Below, piece after piece: positions 45,644 through 57,434 of a stretch of DNA of 64,000 bases. The DNA is taken from positions 62,001 through 126,000 of the forward strand of contig VNKQ01000005.1 of assembly GCA_016508695.1 (NCBI GenBank). The letters are read 5' to 3'. The position numbers and the translations under genes are program-made. Origin of the DNA: Hyphodiscus hymeniophilus (Eukaryota > Ascomycota > Leotiomycetes > Helotiales > Hyphodiscaceae). Below the pieces are notes generated by a model. The model did no database searches. It saw nothing but the letters and a program-made list of their open reading frames with translations, and was not told the DNA's origin. Numbering within the stretch: position 1 is the stretch's first letter; the number at the start of each line of letters is the position of its first letter.

Positions 45644-46409
45644 ATGCCTACTATGGACGAAACCTCGCCACCAACTACGATCCTTTCAGCCACCGGAAGC
45701 CCATATAAGACTGAAGAATGGAATGAAGTATCTTCTGCAAGCGGAAAGCCTTGCGTTTTGATTCTCACACCTTCAGTCGCCAGGGAAGCTGAAACTGCTC
45801 TAAGACGGGACGGCCACTATATGCTTGTTTGTGAGACCCTTGGGCCACAAGTCACAAAAGCAGAAATGGAAATTAGTTCATGCATCAAAGGCATGATAAC
45901 ATCCTTCACACCCTTGAGACGCGAGCAAGACCTAAATACCGCAACGCAAGCCAAGCTCGTCTCATACACACTACCGACCAATGCAAAAGCTCAACTCACA
46001 CATCTCCCACCAGAGATTATTCAAAAAGTCTTCGAGCAAATGGTAGGATCCCAGTTCCAAGCCTTGGGCTGACAGTAATTCGTTCAACTCAAAAGGTAGT
46101 GCGCTAACTCGAGTACAGGAAGACCCTCGACTCGCTATCTGTCTAGGTCTGACATGCCGAGGTTTCTACCTCATCCATCGCTCTGTCTATCCCAACCCCT
46201 CGTCCCTCCGAGTTGGCTTCTACATCGATAATGAAGGCAATCGGCAGTTCTTTGAGCCAATGAGGTTGTTGGAGAGATTCATGTGTGCGAGTAAAGAGGA
46301 GTGGCCCGCCGGTTGTGGCTACTTCTGGGATCAGAGTCAGTCTCGATTTCGAGCAAGAGAGGTGGAGAAGCCATTTGAGAAGGAAGGTGGACTGATATTC
46401 TGTGAATAA
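45644..46409 (+). CDS. Small F-box-like protein (first of two neighbours)
   Basis: Exons 45644-46042 and 46119-46409 (76-nt intron with a CTAAC branch site) give 229 residues. The N-terminal part is polar. An F-box-like segment spans the junction: LTHLPPEIIQKVFEQM joins EDPRLAICLGLTCRGFYLIH. The remainder (GFYIDNEGNRQFFEPMRLLE) continues to a TAA at 46407-46409. Read without splicing, the frame stops after MVGSQFQALG. The LPxEIxxxxF and CLGLTCxxFYxIH wording is shared with the gene at 47489, suggesting duplication. No substrate-binding repeat is visible. A ubiquitin-ligase adaptor role is only suggested by the F-box. Confidence 0.65.
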
Positions 46410-47488
46410 TGGGCTTGCAGACCTTCCGTGTGCAGAAATGAAGCAGAAGGTGAAGTTCAGTCGGAAGTTTAGGGACAGGAGGGGAGATGGTTCGACGTCA
46501 GCTCAAGATACTAAAGCTAGCTGGTGTGCTTTCGAAAAGTCACTTCTGTGAAGGCGAAAAGCTGGTCCTCAGTCGTAGTTGATGATTGACCAATACTCAA
46601 ATAATCTGATTGATTGCAGTCCTGCCTGAAACACTGATTGAGACGGGCCAAAAGATATTGTCAAACGCCTGAGGTGCAAACCGTCTCCACAGTTTGAAGT
46701 ACAATTTGTTAAAGAATTTGGAACTGTCTTCTGTGAAGCATGATAGGAGCCCTCCAAGCCGCATTCACAGCCGATTGACCTCTGTCTTTCTCTCCATTCG
46801 GCCTGTAACCAGCAAGGGAGAATAATTACATACAGAAGTTGGCATATCCAAATTCTTTTGTCTACCAACCTTTTAAAGTATGCTACATTCTGGCTTACAA
46901 AGTCCCTTCAGGAAAATCTGACTGCCACTTACTCGAGTTGTTCTTTACTTATTATTGATGTCTCATCTCAACGCCAAGATCTGCTCCCACTCAAGCAGGT
47001 TGTCTTTTCAAACGGAGTTCAGACTTCTAACAGGATGCTAAATAAGAAGAAAAAAATCCTTTGTTGTACATACAAGAGAGTTCTTGAGGTACATGAAATT
47101 CTTAGCGCTGAAGCCTACAGCTCTTTGCTCACTACCGGTTAATTCCTCTCAAGCATTCAATTTCATGCCTTCAGCTTGGATTTAATTTAGACTAAACCAC
47201 CTGGTTATTCCCCTTGAAAACCCATCCAAACCTATTTTTAGTGTAAGGATCTGTCTCAGACTGCAACAATTTTATTAGGGACTTTAAGTCTGGATACTAT
47301 CAGGCGTATCCTTCCCGTCTTGAGTTGCGTTTGACTAAACCCGCTTTCTCCTGGTTGCAGATGACTATGACCAAACAATCTCGTCACACCCAGAAATTTC
47401 TTCAATGGAAGAATTGAAGTTTACATCTTGTTTTTCGTGTTCTAAAGTTTACAAAACCGAACAACCTCAGGTATAAACTACCTTCGAA
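46410..47488. other. Intergenic between F-box-like neighbours
   Basis: 1.08 kb, AT-rich in parts. No gene was recognised. An ATG-less minus-strand frame (46569-46868) and a Lys/Ser-rich plus-strand frame (46858-47142) lack family support. Confidence 0.45.
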
Positions 47489-48157
47489 ATGGCTCCAATC
47501 ACCAGAAGTATTGCGCGACTATCATCATCGGCCCCGGACACATATGGTGGTCCACGTAAGGACGACAGGAGCGCTCAACTCCTACAGAACTCTTCTGAGC
47601 TGTCACTTGTGCCTTCATCAAGAAGTGAAGATCGAAAGTCATGGACTGGAGATTTTTCTTTCACTGAGCTTCCTCTGGACATCGTGAAGTCCATCTTCGA
47701 TCTCTTGAGGCCTTGCACATCAGTCTGCCTGGGTATCACATGCAGCTCTCTCTACAAAATCCACTACCCTCTTCATGGCCCAACACCACTCTGGTCTCCG
47801 CAATCCGAGGGCGATATTTATCTCAATGAAGGATGGCTCGGCATATCCCTCGAATCACTACTGCATGACTGGCTGGCGCCGGAATACCGCTGGGATAGAC
47901 ACTATTCGACGTTCCGGCCTTCAGCACAGGTCGGCTGCGAAATGGGGTTCATCGACCTGAGGGATTATGAGAATCGGAGAGCACATAGTTTTCTGGAATA
48001 TGTGCGTCAGTCACACTCCCAGAGCGACTGCTCTGTCGAAGAGCATAGCCACTTCTTCATCTGTACGCAGAGTGAGCGTTTCCTGTACAGATTTGGTAAA
48101 CACACCTGTAGGATCAAGCAATTCTGCTGCAATCTCTGCTGTCCCTGTGGTCAATGA
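47489..48157 (+). CDS. Small F-box-like protein (second of two neighbours)
   Basis: An uninterrupted frame of 222 residues from MAPITRSIARLSSSAP. After a Ser-rich leader, FTELPLDIVKSIFDLLRPCT and SVCLGITCSSLYKIHYPLHG form an F-box-like domain very like that of the gene at 45644. The C-terminal half is Trp/Arg-rich (LAPEYRWDRHYSTFRPSA), and the last residues are Cys-rich (RIKQFCCNLCCPCGQ). A good donor, GTAAAC, sits at 48096, so the Cys-rich end may be intronic read-through and the true last exon may lie at 48160-48345. I keep the unspliced end because no acceptor is clearly best. Confidence 0.6.
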   Translation: MAPITRSIARLSSSAPDTYGGPRKDDRSAQLLQNSSELSLVPSSRSEDRKSWTGDFSFTELPLDIVKSIFDLLRPCTSVCLGITCSSLYKIHYPLHGPTPLWSPQSEGDIYLNEGWLGISLESLLHDWLAPEYRWDRHYSTFRPSAQVGCEMGFIDLRDYENRRAHSFLEYVRQSHSQSDCSVEEHSHFFICTQSERFLYRFGKHTCRIKQFCCNLCCPCGQ

Positions 48158-49174
48158 GCTTCTATTTCCTGGAGCTGACGACTCCATCGAGACGCGGTTT
48201 GGATGTGAAGGTCATGCTCACGTATGCGCTTGGGGAGCGATGGAAGCTCTCGATACCACCTCCTCACGAACACGCCGCTCATCCCGAATTTAGGTTCCAG
48301 ATTGGACTTTTTGTTGAAGGCTTCGTCTCTTGCTTTTCAGATTAAATTCAAAGCTATCGATCCATCCCGAAATATCCTCGGTCGTTTCTATTTCAATGGA
48401 AGAAACTCTTGTGCAGCTCGCCTATTTGCAGGGGCTCATGGAACCTTACAGTTTAGGGAAGTTCTGGGTTGTGGTTATGGTGTTATTAATCAGTTGATAA
48501 GTTGGAGTTATTTGATAATTTTGGTGGGGTTGCAAATCGTGTAGACTTATGGTCAAATACTGTACCTCATATTTCTACCCTGTAATCGAACATTCCTGGC
48601 TTTTTCGATTTGTAGTTATGAAGTTCAATTGAAGTAAAGCGGTAAAATTGATATTTGTGGTGTTCTAGAGCTTGGGCCTTTACTTATTGTCTAGTACTGT
48701 AAAGTGGTAGCGGGTGCCGACTACGTTCTGCATTCTTTATCATCAAGGGTATGTGTTGGAGGAGACATTGTCTCGAGTGGCAAGCAGGGAGTTGATCTGT
48801 AGAGCTGGTACGGAACTGTCGTTGGCTGCGAGTAGAGAAAATATAACTCACAAACTCCTTAATTCTGCTAGTGGGGACTGAACTTGATCACGGTTCCAAG
48901 CAAATAAGCCGAAGGGTGTACGTTGATCACTCTATTTGAGATATCTATTTGAGATATATCAAACGTCGCGATCTATTGCAGTCGTCCAGGGACTACAAGC
49001 GCAGGAACGCCAAGTAATAGTGAGACGCGCAGGCCCACCATTATGCAAATCCCAATAAGTCTTCGGGGTTCAAAGACCAAATGATCCAAAACAACCTCTA
49101 TCCAGATACGCTCCGATAGTTTAAGACTTCCAGCCCGCTAATTTTCCATGTATAATAAGTAACGCAAGCAGTAA
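48158..49174. other. Intergenic, convergent 3' flanks
   Basis: 1.0 kb. The first 200 bases may include a final exon of the preceding gene (frame with FLELTTPSRRGLDVKVMLTY at about 48163-48345). The rest holds nothing I can recognise. Confidence 0.4.
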
Positions 49175-51181
49175 TCAGTCGCTCAACTCTTTCTTACTAG
49201 CAGCAAGTCGTTCAATCTCCTCACGAGTCGGCTCGATTGGACCGCCATTGGCCCTACTCCCTTCTGCTGCATTTGGAACTCGGAAGCTACTTGGTGCAGG
49301 CAGAATATCGCCATCGGACGTGATATATGTCGCGCCATCCCTTGCCCAGTCGTTTTCGACCTCTTCTACTTCGGAATCCGTATCACTCTCACTCCGATCG
49401 TCATCCCCATGACGTAGCTTATGGGCCGCTGTTCTCGCATCTGCTCGCATCTTGGTAATCTTGATGTAATTGTAGGCCGCGATAGCGCCAATGGTGACAA
49501 ACAGGCCAGATACGTTGATTGGGGTCAACGTATCGTGGAAAACGAGACCGGCAGCAGAAATTGTGACGACTTCTTTGAAGATTCCAGCGATTGAGAGTGT
49601 GACAACCGAGGTTCTTTGGAGCAGGGCAAACTCGGATGCTGTCATGCAGAACGCAATTACTCCTGGGAAGAGTAGAAGCAGCGGACCGAGAATAGGCCCT
49701 TTCTTCTCTACTAAGACACCGAGTCCTTCCCAGAGGGCGGGAAATCCTTCCACAGGTATGGCAATTACGAGGAGGGAAATAAACATGATAGGTGCAAGGT
49801 AGAAGATTGATGAAAACGGATTAGATGTTGCGGGGTTTCGGAGAAGGAGTATTTGTGTGAGACCCCAGCGAAACCCAGAGAAAAATGCGGCGGATATGAT
49901 AAGGATGAATCCAATTGTCGAGAACTCGACCTCGCCAGCTACCATCATAATCACTCCGAGGGTCATGGTCGCAATAATGCCCACCAGGCGCCAAGAAGGC
50001 ACTTCAAGGCGGAATAGGAAGGCGAAAAGGAGTACGAAGGCCAGGGCAGAAGACTTGCACATTGCTAGATGCTTGTCAGACAGAGTAAAGATTGCGGGTG
50101 GAAGATTTTACTGTAGAAAGTAAGAGTGATGAACTTCAAGGACATATTCCCTAACCCTATATCCAGTCCCGTTGCCATTCCGCACGGCCCAATTCGGGTG
50201 ACATAGAACATTTTCGTCATGAGAGGTTTCTGGGAGTCGGCTTCGTGTTGCAGCAGTTCGCCATCGCCATGTGTGTTATGTGGATTCGAGATAGAATCAT
50301 ATCGAGGTCGGAATTGAGGTAGTAAGAATAGGACGAGGGATGCAAGAGAGAACTGTACTAGCATGTGCATGGAAGTAGTAAACAGAGGGAAGTGGAAATC
50401 GAGATGTTTTGGGTCGAACATCCATTTGTTGTACTAAGTCTCGGGTGAGCAAGAATCCGTTTCAGAAGATGGATCAGGGACTTACAATAGATATCGATAG
50501 AGAGAATAGATACCATAACCCAATCAAAAAACCATTGATCAAAGAACTCTTCACAACATTCACATCAGCTGCCTTTTTCTCCTCTGCCGTGATGGTCGGT
50601 TCCGCAACAAGTCTCTGGTCTATCAAGGTATTTCTCCTCCGTTTCCGTTTCCGCCTCTTCTTGTCTTTGCCCGTCAAACCGGTTTCTTCGTCATCCTGCA
50701 AACCCTCCTCCTCGGACATATCACCCAGCTCCATGTCCTCACTAGTACTTCTATCATCGTCCGTGTGATTTCCCTCGCCCATCCATCGTTCCCTATCCCC
50801 GGATTTTGGTTCTTCTTGTATACTGTCCTTCCCAAGCTTGGTCGGGCTTTTTAGCGACGCCGTCTTCTTCTTGCTCCTCGCAGACGTGTCCAGTTTGTTC
50901 ATCAAGCTGCTCCTCCGCCGCCTGTGGCCCGCCCCGTCCATCTCCGTATCTGTAGAGTGCACACCAGCGAGCGCAGCGGCAGCATCAGGGGCCAATAGCT
51001 CGTCACTCGATCGTTCAGATGATTTGGATCGTGTCCTCGTTCTCGTGAGACCTGGTTGAGGGAGATGTGTTTCTGCCGACTTTGCTGATGTCGCGGACGT
51101 CTGTGGTTGCGGAGGAGGAGGGAGCAAAGGATTGGCAGGATCCCGCGAGATTAAAGAGTGGTTCAAGTTGTCCATGCCCAT
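49175..51181 (-). CDS. TPT-family (SLC35C2-like) nucleotide-sugar/phosphate translocator
   Basis: A Golgi- or ER-type drug/metabolite transporter of the triose-phosphate translocator family. Exons in transcription order: 51181-50486, 50433-50112 and 50064-49175, giving 635 residues. The first ~200 residues are a long charged disordered tail with acidic clusters and a KDKKRRKRKRRRNTLIDQR basic run. Membrane helices then begin: INGFLIGLWYLFSLSISIYN leads into KWMFDPKHLDFHFPLFTTSM. The family block GLDIGLGNMSLKFITLTFYT runs into MCKSSALAFVLLFAFLFRLE, and RWGLTQILLLRNPATSNPFS and VSGLFVTIGAIAAYNYIK follow. The C-terminal tail of about 90 residues is acidic. Introns of 52 and 47 nt restore phase. 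The transported substrate is not known for this subgroup (yeast relative Ymd8). Confidence 0.92.
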
Positions 51182-52497
51182 GACGGGTGATGGTAATTTC
51201 GTGGAGAACCAGTATGTTCAGAGCTAAGACGTGGTTGGATCGAGATGATCTGCAGGGGCTTGGCGGGTTGGCCGGGTTGGCCCAAACGTATGCCGGGAAA
51301 GAGCCGCTAGGGGCGGAAAACTGGGAATGGCGGAGAGTCTTGGCAAACAAGGAGCGGGACGGGAGATGAGTCGTCGTCACTTTGTTCTTCCCAAACAAAG
51401 CTCGAGGCGTTGTTGCTGGCACATTGGTTGGGTTGTATCATTGTATGAGCGAAGGGATCCTTATTAGGATTCAAGGTATTTGGATGAGTCCAGACTTGAG
51501 AGTGAGCCTTGCCCAGAACTTAGAAGTGTGGCGTCTCTCGCTGAATGAGGTACTTATGAAACGGTTCAGCCACAGAGAGGACTTGTGATTGCTGCTAAAA
51601 TCACTACGGTACCTTCAAAAGCTGGGCAGCTGATCATGCGAAGTAGTATCACACATCATTTCATATGTGCCCTCGTGGGATATTATACCGGATTTAGCGC
51701 ATAGAGAAAGCTTTGTGCTGGCTTGAGCTTCCTTGCAATGATTGACTGAATACCTCAGATGCTCCTTCTCCAAGAATGGTATATTTAAGCTAGTATTCCT
51801 CACGGGTCAGATATGTACAACTTATCCTCTGGTAATCGAAGCACGATGTCCTCCCTGCCGGAATTTTGGACTTTCTCATCCTTTACCTCGACTCACCACG
51901 TAAATAATTCGGTTTTGGGATATGAGGGCCTCTTGCTTATTCCACCCTACCTCCATCTTCAATACAGCCTCATGATGCTGCTCAAACGATGCTAATGCCT
52001 CAGGTATTAGGTTTCTGGTAACTGGTGCCCTGGTACATAGTGATAATGCTGGGAAGGAAATACTCGAGTAGTAGGCTCTCGCTTCCCCTTTTACATGCAA
52101 TTGATTACCTAATAAAGTACCTCAATTACCACTGATCACATGATCCCTTACTATCTCTACTATCCACCTTATGCACGGTCATCAGAAATCGCGGGATGAC
52201 GGTTGAGTGCCTCCGTCCCTTGTAGTAATCGTAGATCGTAGTAATCGCACACCGTGACCCAAAGCCACCTCAAGCTATGTCCTCGAGGAGTTATCGTATA
52301 GCTAGCTAGCTGCCTTTCCTTTTCCGATGTAGAGTAGGTCCTTGTACTCTCCAAACAACCCCAATCTCTACCTTCTCTACCTTCACAATTTCTACGTTCA
52401 ACGTTCTAATTGGGAATTCTACCCTCAAGAGCTCTTCACAGTAACCAGGCCTCCAAACATATGCATGTACTGTACATGTTGTAACGACCCCGCCATC
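51182..52497. other. Divergent intergenic region
   Basis: 1.3 kb between two divergent genes. Seen near 52217-52247: a short repeat of GTAGTAATCG. Near 52299-52310: TAGCTAGCTAGC. No gene is supported. An in-frame ATG at 52465 could extend the GH15 protein by 11 residues. Confidence 0.5.
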
Positions 52498-54881
52498 ATG
52501 GACACACACACTGGAGCTGATCCCCCCTCTGGACTTCAAACCATGCGCCGCCAGGGCTCCGGATACCTGCCAATTGAGAACTATGGGCTGATTGGGAACA
52601 TGCGGACCTGTGCTATGGTGGGAATTGATGGCAGTATCGACTTCATGTGCTGGTAAGTCCAATCTCAATCATTCATCGTAGATCAAGACACTGCCAGTAT
52701 TGCTCACATTGTCTAATTCCCACCTCACAGCTAACCCGACTATAGGCCTGCGTTTGACTCTCCCAGCGTCTTCTGTCGACTCCTTGACAAAGACAAGGGC
52801 GGTTACTTCAGCATTGCTCCTCCTGTGGCTTTGGAGTGTACGACTAAACAACAATACCTGCCCTCGTCGAACATCCTACAAACCCGATACATACACGAAG
52901 ATGGAGTCGTCGACTTGATAGACTTCTTCCCACGGCCAAAAAATAGTAGTGTTGTCGCAAAGGCTGCGAAGCAAATGCCATTCCGTGAATCTGTCATCGT
53001 ACAGGATGAATTGAAGAAATGGCTTGTGAGGAGGGTTGATTGCATACGGGGCGAATTCCATCTGGGTAAGTTTGATGTCTCCAAGTCGAGCCCAGCTAAT
53101 CATTGCAACTTCTTAGACATCGAGATTTTCCCGGCCTTTGATTATGCGCGAGCCCCTCATACCACCGAAATTCTCATGCCGATACATCCGCCTGGGTCGA
53201 CTCAGACCAAGACCGTTTCCTTCTCCAGTCCCGCTCTGAATCTCCAACTAGACGTAACAATCGACCGCGGCGAGGAACAGGTCCATTCGTGCCCAGGACT
53301 TGAGTTCAAGAAAGTCAAGAAAGAGGGAATGCTTGGAGAAGGCGTCGTTGCGCGTGTGCATCTGTTGGAAGGGCAGGCAGTATCATTTATTCTTCGTGAT
53401 GATATACCCAACCATGTCACCAGAGATATCACGACCGAAACTGTCGATCTCCAGCAACACGATACTCAGTCCTACTGGTTTGATTGGATCCGCAAGAGCA
53501 AATACAAAGGTCGGTGGCGGGAGGTAGTCAACCGGAGTCTAATGATCTTGAAACTTCTCACATACGAACCAACGGGTGCTATCATTGCTGCGCCTACTTT
53601 TTCCATCCCAGAAAATATAGGAGGTTCTCGGTAAGTCCTTCATCATTGGAAAGTCGCACTGGCTGATATGAAAACAGAAACTGGGACTACCGATTTTGCT
53701 GGGTTCGAGATTCAAGCTTCACCATTTATATCCTCCTTCGTATGGGCTTCACCGAAGAGGCAGATGCATACATGGATTTCATCAGTGATCGGTTCCGGAA
53801 GTCAAGGTCACCAGAAGGCGCCCTCCCCATCATGTTTTCAATCACAGGCTCGACGGATTTGCCGGAATTGGAGCTCAAGTAAATAGAATATCTCTCCGCT
53901 ATTACCCCCACATCTGACATGAGATACAGCCACCTTTCAGGCTATAGGGACAGCGCTCCAGTTCGCATCGGCAATGGAGCTGCCTTTCACCAGCAGTTTG
54001 ATATCTATGGCGAGCTTATGGATGGGATCTACTTGTACAACAAGTACGGAAAGCCAGTGACTTGGGAGCAGTGGGTCTCCATTCGGGAGATCCTAGGTAC
54101 GTACCGCCACTTCTATTTGTCCCTTGGCTAATTAGCAAAGACTACGTCCTGACAATCTACAAACGTAACATCACCCCCTCCATTGTACCGCGGTTCTCGC
54201 TAACTCTCTCTAGAACCTGATATGTCGATTTGGGAAGTTCGCAACAAGAAACAGAATTTCGTCTATTCCAAAGTCATGCTATGGGTTGCTTTCGATCGAG
54301 GCCTACGACTTGCCGAGAAACGTTGTCTTCCTTGTCCGAATCGGGCCAAATGGCTCGAGGTCCGCGATGAGATATACGAAGAAGTCATGACCCTCGGTTA
54401 TTCCTCCACGATGCGATGCTTCAAACAATCCTATGAATCTGGTGATATGCTCGACTCTAGCATCCTCATTGCACCCCTTGTTTTCTTCATATCTCCTAAC
54501 GACCCTCGTTTCTTGCGTACCGTGGACCGTATCCTCCTTTCGCCAGAACGAGGGGGCTTGACCTCTACCGGCCTCGTGTACAGATACAACACCGAGCACT
54601 CAGATGATGGCGTCGGCGGCAGAGAAGGCGCCTTCTCGATGTGCACATTCTGGCTTGTCGAGGCTCTCACCAGAGCTGGCGTGTATGACAAAAAGTACCT
54701 TGTCCGAGCCGTCAACATCTTCGAGAATATGCTGAACTTTGGCAATCACCTTGGGATGTTCTCGGAGGAGATTGCTAGAAGCGGTGAGCAACTTGGCAAT
54801 ACGCCGCAGGCGTTTAGTCATTTGGCTTTAATCAGTGCTGCGTTCAACCTTGATCGCGCGACGGAAGGAAGATTTGCCTGA
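52498..54881 (+). CDS. GH15 family trehalase/glucoamylase-like glycoside hydrolase
   Basis: An inverting (alpha/alpha)6-barrel hydrolase of the GH15 branch that includes bacterial trehalases. It lacks a signal peptide, so it is probably intracellular. Seven exons: 52498-52652, 52746-53065, 53117-53630, 53678-53878, 53930-54096, 54141-54164 and 54214-54881, giving 682 residues. The N-terminus has GYLPIENYGLIGNMRTCAMV then GIDGSIDFMCW and PAFDSPSVFCRLLDKDKGGY. Barrel motifs are NWDYRFCWVRDSSFTIYIL, HLSGYRDSAPVRIGNGA and DIYGELMDGIYLYNKYGKP. Likely catalytic acids are E468 (IWEVRNKKQNFVYSKVM) and E645 or E646 (GMFSEEIARSGEQLGNTPQA). Exon 6 is a 24-nt microexon encoding YVLTIYK; its inclusion is needed for the frame. 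Trehalose or a maltodextrin is a plausible substrate; this cannot be settled from sequence alone. Confidence 0.92.
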
Positions 54882-55797
54882 AAAGATTTGAGAAGCGACT
54901 GATGATTGGTAGTTGAGTATCAAGGTACGAAACAGTATGCTATAGCTCCGCACTTGAATGGCGGCGTTTTATAACTTGGTGGCGAAACAATCGGCTGAAA
55001 TATATGACTATAAAAAGTGAACTATCATTGGTATTCGCCTCGATGATTGCGGCCAATGTTTCCATCAAGACGCAAAGAAGAGATCGAAGTCGAGAATCGT
55101 TAGCCACAGATGAGTGGATCGCTTCGTATAGCAAGGGCTGCATCGAGGGGTAGTCAAATAATATCCGTTTTCCATCATTCCACAAACCTACTCCGCTGCC
55201 TCAGGATGGTGAAGCTCCTCTAGGCACTCTATGGGATTCTCTATAATCGGAATGCATGGCCGTAAAACGTCGAGAAAGAGACACTGTGATGGCAGCCTGG
55301 CTCACAGAGACGTCTCAGGCGCTTACTCGCTATGGTTACCTACCAAGGGGACCGCTTCTTATTGATTTTGTACGATGGACCTGAACTTTGATTGTGAGCC
55401 TTTCAGGCGCCTCTTGCACGTTTAACATCACTTCTCAAGTCGAGCCTTCCTTCAACCTTGTCTTGTCCGCAGCCTCGTCCGCACTTGCCAGAGCGACCAA
55501 TACGTGGATGTTCGTTACTCGAGTGCAAGTGACTCCAACGAGCCATCGACGCTCATGGGAAAAGACGCGAACCACCAGTGGATGCCTTGTCGCTTCTTAA
55601 CTTGATCGTTTTGACGTACCGGGAGGCTCAATTGCGGTGGTATGTCTGAAACCATTTGATAGGAAGTTGACTGATAACGCTGAGCTATGGGCTCGAGGCG
55701 TGTATTCGTTGCGGGTGAAAACTCCTTTCACTGATTTTCTCGCACAATGTCACTCCATAACAGCCACACAAAACATCAGCCGTTCTGTCAAGGGCTC
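54882..55797. other. Intergenic, convergent 3' flanks
   Basis: 916 bases between two convergent genes. Only short, unrecognisable open frames. No repeat was seen. Confidence 0.5.
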
Positions 55798-57434
55798 TCA
55801 CAAATCACCGAAAAGTTTGTTCTCAAGATCGGAGCTGGCAGCACTGAGCTTCGCAATCTCGTTTACTCCGAGAACTCCCTCCTCAGAGATATAGGCATCG
55901 ATATACTGCGCTGGCACCCATTCAAAGTATGCGTTCTTCACTTCCAATTGGAAACCCAAGGACCGATTTTCCTCCAAACCTGAGAGCTCCGTTGCTGGCC
56001 AAGCATTGACCATCTCAGAAGCGTCATTATATTCGGTTTTGGGATGTTCGGAGTCGAAATCCGTGTGAGTAATCTTGCTGGTCTCAAACAATGCGACAAC
56101 TCTGCATTTTGGGTTCAATACCTTCGCCAGTATTGCAGCTGGGAGGCTCCCGATTTTGTTGCTGACTTTCCCATCTTGAAGAACTTTGTCGCCGCCGATC
56201 AAGAGGTAGTCGGCATTCTCAACAACTGATGCGACACTGGCGTCATTGACGATCTCGATTTTAAGCTTAGCGAGTACGTTTGAGTCTTTTTCAATTGTAC
56301 TTAGAAGTTTATTGACGAAAGAAACGCCTTCGAAATTAGGTCGTGATTCTAGAACAGTGAGTCTGATAGCCACAGCCTGCTTGGATGAACTCTCAATCAA
56401 TTTGGCCAGGCATTTCATGATGCTGCCGGAAGATGATAAAGTAACTATGTGGGTAGGGGATATAGACTGATCGTTCCCATGTTCGGATGAATGATTGCGC
56501 TCAATGAACTCGACAAAGTGTTGAGCGAGATTTTGCAGGCTACTCATACGAGTTGCAGCGGTTGCTTCAATAGCCGAGTTGATTATGTTCCTCATTATCA
56601 GAGTGTCGAGGGTATGAAAGGTCGACGACCCATTCTGCGACCAATTGCTATCGGCAGCAGCCAAGGCTTTGAATATTACCGATTGGATTGCGGCCCCCAT
56701 GCTTGGACGTCCATTTTTTGCCAGATGCCAAGCCCTCCACCGGAGCTCTCTCCAGTAAGATTCAGGATCTGCAATCTTCGACATCTCATCGCCATTCACG
56801 AAGCTTCGTAGAATTTCCAAAGCCTTGACAGCCAAGGCCTGTGCACCACTCTCGTGATCGTCTCTGAGTATAGCCAATCCTTTCTCGGTTTCTTCGCTGA
56901 CCAGGACCCTTTTCATCCCAATTTCCAGTTGGGGGACGTGATCGTAATTTTCCAACTCATCTGGCTTGACGAACTGATGTTCTGTATGCTCCCAGTCAAA
57001 CATGATTGGCTTAGCATTAGGCTTGAGCTGCCATGCGAAAGGGTGAATGGTCCATTCCGTCTTGAGCTTTTCATCAACGAGACTGAATGGTTTCCCACGA
57101 CGTAGCAGTGTGATGTCATTACCGTCCAAGGTAGTCTCTTCTGAGATCTCTCTCTTTGCCGCGAATTCAGGGCTGGTGTCAGTCGGGTCGATTGAACCGG
57201 AACAGACAGCCCATTTGCCACTGTATTTCCATCAGCTTTGATTCAAACATTGGTAGGCATAGGGTTTAGGTCGGAATAACTCGTCAAATGGTCTATTGTA
57301 TGGCAATTGTCTTACCGGTAGGTAGAAACATCTTGACTGCGCTTGAAGAGCGCGAACGTGAAACCCGTTGGAGACAGCGACGACGTACATATGAACGATG
57401 ATACAATAGCACGCTGTCGAAGATCCGAAGCCAT
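55798..57434 (-). CDS. Nudix-like domain fused to an eIF2B/MtnA-fold (IF-2B family) protein
   Basis: Two exons in transcription order, 57434-57316 and 57220-55798 (95-nt intron), give 513 residues. Residues 1-130 form a Nudix-like fold: ASDLRQRAIVSSFICTSSLS, GKWAVCSGSIDPTDTSPEF, then R63-E64-I-S-E67-E68, which keeps the metal-binding REUxEE core. The first glycine and glutamate of the Nudix box are not in register, so it is degenerate there. From about residue 180 the IF-2B fold begins. Key blocks are THIVTLSSSGSIMKCLAKLI, LTVLESRPNFEGVSFVNKLL, DYLLIGGDKVLQDGKVSNKI and LAKVLNPKCRVVALFETSKI, as in eIF2B alpha/beta/delta and ribose-1,5-bisphosphate or MtnA isomerases. The true eIF2B subunits lack a Nudix domain, so this is not the canonical exchange factor. 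It could act on a sugar-phosphate released by the Nudix half; this is inference. Confidence 0.88.
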
